Positions 1 through 5,210 of a DNA stretch of 5,210 bases are shown here, piece after piece (within the stretch, counting starts at the first letter, position 1; each line of letters begins with the position of its first letter). The stretch is from NCBI GenBank assembly GCA_020696885.1, contig JAJFMS010000335.1:1-5210 (forward strand), in the 5' to 3' direction. A program made the position numbers and the translations under genes. The notes below the pieces were generated by a model, which was not told where the DNA came from, searched no databases, and worked only from the letters and a program-made list of their open reading frames with translations. This stretch comes from Armatimonadota bacterium (GTDB taxonomy: Bacteria > Armatimonadota > SYMT01).

Positions 1-36
1 GCTACCAGACTCCTCTCTCTGACCTATCCTCTGCTT

Positions 37-130
37 CCCATCCGTGTTCATCCGTGTGCATCTGTGGTTAAGACTCTCCGCGGTGTCCTTCCCATCTGCG
101 TGCATCCGCGTTCATCTGCGGCCAAAACTC
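37..130. repeat. Degenerate 10-bp tandem repeat in two 40-bp blocks
   Basis: Two blocks, 37-76 and 91-130, align without gaps at 31 of 40 positions and are separated by 14 bp. Each block is built from three 10-bp units of the form CATCYGYGKK (39-48, 49-58, 59-68 and 93-102, 103-112, 113-122), followed by a shared tail ending ACTC. Most differences are C/T transitions. Short open frames run through it but look like translated repeat rather than protein. From memory, near-identical period-10 sequences (AACCACAGATG-type on the other strand) are scattered through intergenic DNA of many environmental bacteria, so I read this as a dispersed non-coding repeat. The rest of 1-227 shows no gene. Confidence 0.8.
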
Positions 131-213
131 CCACCCCGTGGCCCCCGTTTGCCGCCATCGCTTCCCGGGAAAGACGCAGAGACGCCCGTGGGGGCGGCTG
201 GGTTGCCGATCTT

Positions 214-220
214 GGGAGGA
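214..220 (+). promoter_or_regulatory. Shine-Dalgarno site setting the start at 228
   Basis: GGGAGGA lies 7 nt before the ATG at 228. It decides the start of the small acidic gene: the same frame is open back to an ATG at 138, but that start has no such site and would add 30 arginine-rich residues translated from repeat-like DNA. Confidence 0.75.
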
Positions 221-227
221 GTCAAGC

Positions 228-494
228 ATGCCGTGGTCGATCAACGGTCGAGAGATCTTCGCGGAGCTGCCGGAGCAGTTCCCGATGCAGACGGATGAAG
301 TGTTGGACTGGGCCGAGGAGCAGGACGACATCCCGGAGATCGTGATGGCGGATCTGCGCGCTAACATGCCGCAGTGCGAGTGGGCGGACCGGGAGACGTT
401 CGTTTCCGAGGTGCAGAACTACACCTGGACCATGCCGGACGGCGCCCGCGAGCCGGTATGGGGCGGGGTAACTCAAGAGGGAGCGGCGGTCTAA
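228..494 (+). CDS. Small acidic hypothetical protein (88 aa)
   Basis: I do not recognise a family. The start is fixed by a strong GGGAGGA site 7 nt upstream, and the gene ends in tandem stops (TAA then TAG, 492-497). The 88-residue product is strongly acidic: 19 Asp/Glu against 4 Arg and no Lys. It has five Trp (residues 3, 28, 52, 67, 78). The acidic stretch at about 23-37 (DEVLDWAEEQDDIPE) looks helical. There is no signal peptide, membrane segment or Cys pair, so it is probably a soluble cytoplasmic protein. The downstream neighbour is convergent, and the upstream DNA is repeat, so the gene appears to stand alone. Such composition would suit a nucleic-acid mimic, an inhibitor or a partner-binding protein, but nothing here proves any of these. 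Confidence 0.7.
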   Translation: MPWSINGREIFAELPEQFPMQTDEVLDWAEEQDDIPEIVMADLRANMPQCEWADRETFVSEVQNYTWTMPDGAREPVWGGVTQEGAAV

Positions 495-510
495 TAGCTA
501 CGTAGCGCGG

Positions 511-585
511 GGTCCGTAATGCGTAAGGCAGCCGCTCCCGGGAGCAGTTCCTTACGCATTACGGATCCCGTAATGCGCTTTACGC
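511..585. repeat. Nested palindromic repeat between convergent genes
   Basis: The left arm 511-528 (GGTCCGTAATGCGTAAGG) pairs with the right arm 550-568 (CCTTACGCATTACGGATCC) over 18 bp with a single bulged base. Inside the loop is a separate perfect 12-bp palindrome, GCTCCCGGGAGC (534-545). A third, shorter relative of the arm (CCGTAATGCG, 568-577, then CTTTACGC) runs up to 585, next to the CBS gene stop codon at 586-588. It lies in the gap between two converging genes, so it could act as a two-way terminator. There is no clear U-tract, however, and the repeated motif looks more like a REP-type element. Confidence 0.75.
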
Positions 586-1065
586 CTAATCCCGCGGCCG
601 GTTGGCGGCTCGCACGCCTTCTTCCTCCGAGACTTCCTCCACCATATCGGCCAGCTCGTCTTCCAACTCCCGCTCCTGGGCGCTGGCCCGGGCGAGGTCC
701 GCCTGCGCGACGATGCCGAGCACGTGGTGCTCGCGGTCCACTACCGGCATCCGCCGGACCTGGTTCTCCGCCATGGACTGCACGCACTCCGAGATGCTGG
801 CGTCCGGGCCGATGCAGACGAGGTCCGCGGTCATCGCTTGCTGAACCTTGCTCTCGGCCGGGTTCTGGCGCGAAGCGACGATCCGGCACACGATATCCCG
901 ATCCGTGATCATGCCCACCAGGCGGGGCTCCTGCTCGGACTCCACCACCGGCAGCGCTCCGCAGTTCTGCGAGAGCATGAGGCCGGCGGCCTCGGTGATG
1001 GAAGTCTCGGGCGTGCAGCAGGTGGGGTTCGCCGTCATCAGCTCGCGGACGCATCGGATCGCCAT
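586..1065 (-). CDS. Two-CBS-domain protein
   Basis: A stand-alone CBS pair (Bateman module) of 159 residues. CBS1 spans about residues 10-64, opening with MTANPTCCTP and containing the GALPVV and LVGMITDRDIVCR strands. CBS2 spans about 78-127, with MTADLVCIGPDASISE, RRMPVVD and VLGIVAQADLAR. Such pairs usually bind AMP, ATP, SAM or related adenosyl ligands in the cleft between domains, with Asp of the TDRD/QADL turns contacting ribose. After CBS2 comes an acidic helical tail (about 128-149, ERELEDELADMVEEVSEEE) and no catalytic domain, so a sensor or regulatory subunit is likely. AGGAG at 1074-1078 lies 8 nt before the ATG and supports the start. The gene is divergent from the acyl-CoA synthetase, 90 bp apart. 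Ligand and partner are unknown. Confidence 0.93.
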   Translation of the reverse strand: MAIRCVRELMTANPTCCTPETSITEAAGLMLSQNCGALPVVESEQEPRLVGMITDRDIVCRIVASRQNPAESKVQQAMTADLVCIGPDASISECVQSMAENQVRRMPVVDREHHVLGIVAQADLARASAQERELEDELADMVEEVSEEEGVRAANRPRD

Positions 1066-1155
1066 CGATCGTTCTCCTGAAGTGGATATGGGGACCGTTC
1101 AGGTTGCCATACCCTTCCTTGCCGGCCCCCAAACGACACCACCAGAGACCAGCGC
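1066..1155. promoter_or_regulatory. Divergent intergenic region, CBS gene and synthetase
   Basis: The 90 bp between two divergent starts must carry at least the 5' ends of both transcripts. The minus-strand ribosome site (1074-1078) is clear. I found no pair of -35/-10 boxes good enough to call on either strand, and no obvious operator palindrome. The synthetase start lacks a visible Shine-Dalgarno sequence, so its transcript could be leaderless or weakly initiated. Confidence 0.45.
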
Positions 1156-3117
<1,962 letters not shown>

Positions 3118-3120
3118 TTT

Positions 3121-3438
3121 CTAGCGGCGGTGCGGGTGAAGCTCCATCAGCCGATGGATGAAGTCGTTGATGGAGCGAGTGCAGTGCGGGCAGATAAGCA
3201 GGCTGTTCTGCTCTTGCACCGGAACGCCGCATCCCGGGCAGAACCAGGTTCCGCCTACCTGGAAGCTGAAGACGGTCTCCCGCGGCTTCCGCGTTTCCGC
3301 AACATAGCACTCGATCAGGTCCCTACTAAGGTTCGTAGAGAGCGGCATATCTCCCGGCACACAGGTGAGCACCCCGTTCACGTCTGTGAACGGGACACCA
3401 CACCGCGGGCAGAAGAGTTTGGCTTCGCTGGTGATCAT
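3121..3438 (-). CDS. Small double zinc-ribbon protein (105 aa)
   Basis: The protein has two zinc-ribbon-like knuckle sets. The first is CPRC (Cys10, Cys13) with a single Cys26 in the half-site CVPGDMPLS, so its fourth ligand is missing or supplied elsewhere (Cys44 is a candidate). The second is complete: CPGC (67, 70) and CPHC (83, 86). A linker (about 32-60) and a C-terminal helix (SINDFIHRLMELH) complete it. I do not know a named family; a protein- or nucleic-acid-binding adaptor is plausible. The start is the only ATG after an in-frame stop 18 nt upstream, but the AAGGAG at about 20 nt is too far for normal initiation, so translation may be coupled to the DUF4303 gene that ends 83 bp upstream. 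The gene converges on the synthetase with only 3 bp between stops. Confidence 0.75.
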   Translation of the reverse strand: MITSEAKLFCPRCGVPFTDVNGVLTCVPGDMPLSTNLSRDLIECYVAETRKPRETVFSFQVGGTWFCPGCGVPVQEQNSLLICPHCTRSINDFIHRLMELHPHRR

Positions 3439-3521
3439 GGCTTCTTGAAGGTGTCAGGCTCCTTGAGAACTCGTGAGACCCACTCCCGGCACAGTAGCTG
3501 TCTGAAGTGCCAAGCAGGAGC

Positions 3522-4085
3522 TCAACTGGTTGAGATCTGCTCCTCCGGAGGCCACTCTCGACAATAGGGCAGTTCCTCCTCGAAGCGGCTCCAGACCGGC
3601 TCGGGATTCAACTGCTGCGCCCAGAGCACTCGCTCCTCATCGCTCTGGTCGCCCATCCAGAGGCTGATGACGATGCCGCTCCGCTCCTCGTCCCCACCGA
3701 ATAAGCCTTCGTCATCCAGATCACGCAGCACCCGCACGCAGATGTCGAAGGTGAACTCGGTCTCGGGATCCGGCTCCTCGTCAATGGAACTGTCGTAAGG
3801 GTCCGGGGCCGCGTCGAGGAGTCGCTGTATCTGTCCGAAGTACTCGCCGTTACCCTCCAGGTGGTACTCCCAGTCACAGGGACTCCACCGGAGTGAGGAC
3901 CTGGCGTTTCCACCTGAGCGCCGCAGCAGCGCCTCCTCCGTATTGGCGGTAGGGCTGAGGTACTCGCCCAGTTCGTTCGTGTAGAGCCCAAAGGCGTAGA
4001 AGCGCTCCCCGGGATGGTCACGTTTCAGGGCCAGGAACGCATTCCTGGTCGCCTCCTTAAGCGGTAGATAGAGGTCCTCTGCCAT
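3522..4085 (-). CDS. DUF4303-like protein (187 aa)
   Basis: I place this in the DUF4303 family from remembered pattern. The N-terminal helix (LKEATRNAFLALKRDHPGERF) is followed by FYAFGLYTNELGEYLSPTANTEE (29-51), then the RWSPCDWEY motif (66-74), and later the helix FDICVRVLRDLDDEGLFG (113-130) and strand GIVISLWMGD (137-146). An acidic, proline-rich insert (about 91-110) separates the halves. No catalytic motif, signal peptide or membrane segment is visible. Family members are uncharacterised cytoplasmic proteins; some occur near SUKH-type immunity genes, which suggests but does not show an immunity-like role. CTCCTC (4094-4099; GAGGAG on the coding strand) lies 8 nt before the ATG, giving a firm start. 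The zinc-ribbon gene follows on the same strand after 83 bp, probably in one transcript. Confidence 0.8.
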   Translation of the reverse strand: MAEDLYLPLKEATRNAFLALKRDHPGERFYAFGLYTNELGEYLSPTANTEEALLRRSGGNARSSLRWSPCDWEYHLEGNGEYFGQIQRLLDAAPDPYDSSIDEEPDPETEFTFDICVRVLRDLDDEGLFGGDEERSGIVISLWMGDQSDEERVLWAQQLNPEPVWSRFEEELPYCREWPPEEQISTS

Positions 4086-4093
4086 CTTGCCAA

Positions 4094-4099
4094 CTCCTC
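4094..4099 (-). promoter_or_regulatory. Shine-Dalgarno site for the DUF4303 gene
   Basis: GAGGAG on the minus strand, 8 nt before the ATG at 4085. It sets the start and argues against longer minus-strand frames that overlap this region. Confidence 0.75.
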
Positions 4100-4143
4100 G
4101 GTGCCTTCCTGCTTGATCTTCAGGCTACTCTCCGCCTTAATGG

Positions 4144-4170
4144 TTAGGTCAGACGTGGGTGCCCGCTCAT
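4144..4170 (-). other. Possible 8-codon leader frame upstream of DUF4303 gene
   Basis: On the minus strand GGGAGG (4176-4181) stands 5 nt before an ATG that opens a frame MSGHPRLT followed by TAA. It ends 58 nt before the DUF4303 start. The ribosome site is good but the frame is tiny and could be chance. No run of one amino acid or attenuator pair of hairpins is evident. Confidence 0.2.
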
Positions 4171-4205
4171 TCCTGCCTCCCTCGTGAGAGGTGGAGACAG
4201 CCGTC

Positions 4206-4228
4206 CCTGGCGCCGCCGGCGGTCCAGG
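4206..4228. repeat. GC-rich inverted repeat
   Basis: CCTGG (4206-4210) pairs with CCAGG (4224-4228), and within it CCGCC (4213-4217) pairs directly with GGCGG (4218-4222). The two stems are separated by a small internal loop (CG against T). It sits just before the signal-peptide-like frame. With no loop bases at the centre it would form better as a cruciform or dyad site than as an RNA hairpin. Confidence 0.45.
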
Positions 4229-4235
4229 ACCACGC

Positions 4236-4366
4236 ATGCGCACCCATCGTCGAACTGCTCTCGGCTTACTCCTCGCCGGCAGGCTCACCGCCCTCTTCGC
4301 CTTCGCCACCTCGCCAGAGTCCGGCGCCGGAGCGGCACCCGCGGTGAAGTCCCCGCAACCGCCAAG
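4236..4366 (+). pseudogene. Possible remnant of a secreted-protein gene start
   Basis: From the ATG at 4236 (AGGA 6 nt upstream) the frame reads MRTHRRTALGLLLAGRLTAL and continues FAFATSPESGAGAAP. This has the shape of a signal peptide: an Arg-rich n-region, a hydrophobic core and an Ala/Gly-rich cleavage zone. An Arg at residue 16 breaks the core. Beyond about 4367 the frame enters repeat-like DNA and composition turns Arg/Pro/Gly-rich, with no recognisable domain. It may be a secreted-protein gene cut by repeat insertion, or a chance frame in GC-rich DNA. The end given is where repeat-like sequence begins. Confidence 0.25.
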
Positions 4367-4435
4367 CCGTCATGTTGAGACGGTACCAACCCCCGGAGCG
4401 ACGTACGTGTCCCCTGCGAAACATCTCCTACCGGG

Positions 4436-4481
4436 CTCGGAACGCTACTCCGGTGCGTGGGGGACCACGCACCGGGCCGAG
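4436..4481. repeat. Perfect 11-bp hairpin with GGGA loop and outer stem
   Basis: CCGGTGCGTGG (4450-4460) and CCACGCACCGG (4465-4475) are perfect complements around the GNRA-type tetraloop GGGA. An outer stem CTCGG (4436-4440) / CCGAG (4477-4481) encloses it. Flanking words GTCATGTTGAG (4369-4379), GCGAAACATCTC (4416-4427) and GAGATCCTTC (4479-4488) resemble the ends of widespread dispersed repeats of the GTCATGCTGAG...GAGATCCTTC type. I therefore read 4369-4488 as a decayed member of such a family. Confidence 0.65.
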
Positions 4482-4568
4482 ATCCTTCCCGGTGGTTGGG
4501 ACGTAAGCGCTGTGAAGCACGGGGTAACCGCCGCTCCCAACCGGAACTGCCGCCAACGGCCGGGGCCT

Positions 4569-4587
4569 CGCCGCGGTAGCCGCGGCG
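4569..4587. repeat. Perfect 8-bp hairpin, TAG loop
   Basis: CGCCGCGG (4569-4576) pairs perfectly with CCGCGGCG (4580-4587) around a 3-base loop. It is part of the same hairpin series. There is no T-tract on either side, so a factor-independent terminator is unlikely. Confidence 0.5.
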
Positions 4588-4611
4588 GAGAAGCGCGGCA
4601 CGCCTCGCCAG

Positions 4612-4671
4612 GTAGGTTCGAGCCTGCTTCAGCGGGCTTCCTACGAGTAGCCCCGTGGCTTCAGCCCGGGG
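4612..4671. repeat. Tandem pair of TTCA-loop hairpins (REP-like)
   Basis: Hairpin 1: AGCCTGC (4621-4627), loop TTCA (4628-4631), GCGGGCT (4632-4638) with one G-T pair. An outer stem GTAGG (4612-4616) / CCTAC (4640-4644) surrounds it. Hairpin 2: CCCCG-T-GGC (4651-4659), loop TTCA (4660-4663), GCC-CGGGG (4664-4671), with one bulged T. Two neighbouring hairpins with the same loop are the hallmark of REP/BIME-type elements, which are often moved by Y1 (RAYT) transposases. No transposase is present in this window. Confidence 0.65.
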
Positions 4672-4708
4672 GTGGGGTCTCGCTTTCCGTGGTCCGGAAC
4701 GATGCGAT

Positions 4709-4723
4709 ACGGACGGGGTCCGT
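4709..4723 (-). terminator. Small hairpin at the 3' end of the phosphatase gene
   Basis: ACGGAC (4709-4714) and GTCCGT (4718-4723) form a 6-bp stem with a GGG loop on the plus strand (CCC on the gene's own strand). It touches the phosphatase stop codon at 4723-4725. It could end or protect that transcript, but there is no U-tract after it, so the terminator call is weak. Confidence 0.3.
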
Positions 4724-5210
4724 CACTCCGCAAACAGCCGCGGATACTCCGCTGCCATGGCCAGCAGTTCCTCGTTGGAGTAGGTCCGCCGCACCACCGG
4801 CTGCCATTCGTTGGAAGAGAGGGAGAGATCCCAGGGGCAGACGGAGCGCACCCAGTCCAGGTGCTCACTCAACTGGCCGGACTCCGGATCCCGCCGGGTG
4901 TAGTGGATGATCTGGCAGTTGTGAATCCGATCCGTCGGGACCTCCGAGCTGAGCAGCCGGTCCATGTCCCGGATGAGCAGCCGCTCGATCAGGTGCCGCG
5001 CCTCCCACAGTACGCCTTCGTGGCTCACCACCACGGCCCGCTGCATGGAATACTTCCGGTGCAGGATCTGCTGGATGCGGTCCCACTTGAGAGAGATATC
5101 CTCGAAGGCCTCGCCCTGGTCCGCTCTCCAGAGATACGGGTAGCGCTTCCGTAGCTCCAGCGAAGCCCCGAAGCGCGCCATCTTCTCCTTGTGCGGCAGG
5201 GTCTCCAGCT
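4723..5210 (-). CDS. Histidine phosphatase family protein, 5' end off window
   Basis: This is the C-terminal part of a phosphoglycerate-mutase-like phosphatase. The visible 161 residues include WRADQGEAFEDI, equivalent to the family's WRPPGGES-type acidic loop. Next comes AVVVSHEG, whose His (codon 5020-5022) should be the second catalytic histidine, then a long helix (VLWEARHLIERL), and later DRIHNCQIIHYTRRDPESG. The phosphoryl-accepting RHG motif should lie upstream, outside the window. An ATG at 5181 could be taken as the start, but the same frame is open to the edge as LETLPHKEK. The AAGGAG before that ATG is only 3 nt away, and a start there would omit the first half of the fold. The substrate cannot be told: a sugar phosphate, a nucleotide or a phosphoprotein are all possible. 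Confidence 0.8.
   Translation of the reverse strand, partial: LETLPHKEKMARFGASLELRKRYPYLWRADQGEAFEDISLKWDRIQQILHRKYSMQRAVVVSHEGVLWEARHLIERLLIRDMDRLLSSEVPTDRIHNCQIIHYTRRDPESGQLSEHLDWVRSVCPWDLSLSSNEWQPVVRRTYSNEELLAMAAEYPRLFAE

Larger units (their letters stand above)
4086..4722. other. 637-bp gene-poor, hairpin-rich intergenic region
   Basis: No intact gene is convincing here. From left to right it holds the DUF4303 ribosome site, a very short leader-like frame (4144-4170, -), a near-palindrome (4206-4228), a signal-peptide-like frame (4236 onward, +) and then five hairpins between 4436 and 4723. A long plus frame (4191-4910) crosses all of it. It reads through the repeats and into the antisense of the phosphatase gene, so it is not accepted as one protein. 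The region looks like an accumulation site for REP/MITE-like sequence, perhaps over a decayed gene. Confidence 0.6.

Noticed and set aside
37..130. CRISPR-like repeat and spacer pattern
   Set aside because: The two 40-bp copies are only 31/40 identical, the gap is 14 bp, and the repeat is itself a 10-bp tandem. There are no regular spacers and no cas genes.
44..298. Short plus-strand proteins starting MFIRVHLWLRLSAV
   Set aside because: They are translation of the 10-bp tandem repeat. Such peptides are a known artefact of repeats of this kind.
4191..4910. 239-codon plus-strand protein
   Set aside because: It reads through several hairpin repeats and 188 bp of antisense to the phosphatase gene, with no domain. 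Only its possible signal-peptide-like beginning was kept, at low confidence.
5179..5196. ATG at 5181 with AAGGAG as the true start of the phosphatase
   Set aside because: The spacing is only 3 nt, the frame stays open to the window edge with plausible residues, and a start here would remove the first half of the fold.

Overview
This is a GC-rich bacterial window with ordinary bacterial gene structure: ATG starts, several clear AGGAG-type ribosome sites and short intergenic gaps. The organism cannot be named from the sequence. The dispersed, hairpin-rich repeats and the gene content suggest a soil or sediment-type bacterium of a high-GC phylum (Armatimonadota, Chloroflexota, Planctomycetota, Gemmatimonadota or Actinomycetota are all possible). 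That placement is inference only.

Layout, left to right. Positions 1-227 are non-coding and carry a degenerate 10-bp tandem repeat in two 40-bp blocks. A small acidic, lysine-free orphan protein (228-494, +) converges on a two-CBS-domain protein (586-1065, -), with a nested palindromic repeat between them. The CBS gene diverges across a 90-bp gap from a large AMP-forming acyl-CoA synthetase of the acetyl-CoA synthetase superfamily (1156-3117, +). The synthetase ends only 3 bp from the end of a convergent double zinc-ribbon protein (3121-3438, -). Upstream of that on the same strand lies a DUF4303-type protein (3522-4085, -), and the two probably share a transcript.

Positions 4086-4722 (637 bp) hold no convincing intact gene. 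They contain a possible remnant of a secreted-protein start and a dense series of perfect or near-perfect hairpins resembling REP/MITE debris. The window ends inside a histidine-phosphatase (phosphoglycerate-mutase-like) gene on the minus strand (4723-5210). Its C-terminal half is present, including the second catalytic histidine. The N-terminal half, which should carry the phosphoryl-accepting RHG motif, lies beyond the edge.

No shared pathway joins all these genes. The synthetase would supply an acyl-CoA to central metabolism, and the CBS protein could sense an adenine nucleotide, but a link between the two rests only on their divergent arrangement. I see no CRISPR array, tRNA, rRNA, integrase or transposase. 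The parts most worth a second look are the DUF4303/zinc-ribbon pair and the hairpin island at 4190-4725. I do not see solid evidence for a complete new system.
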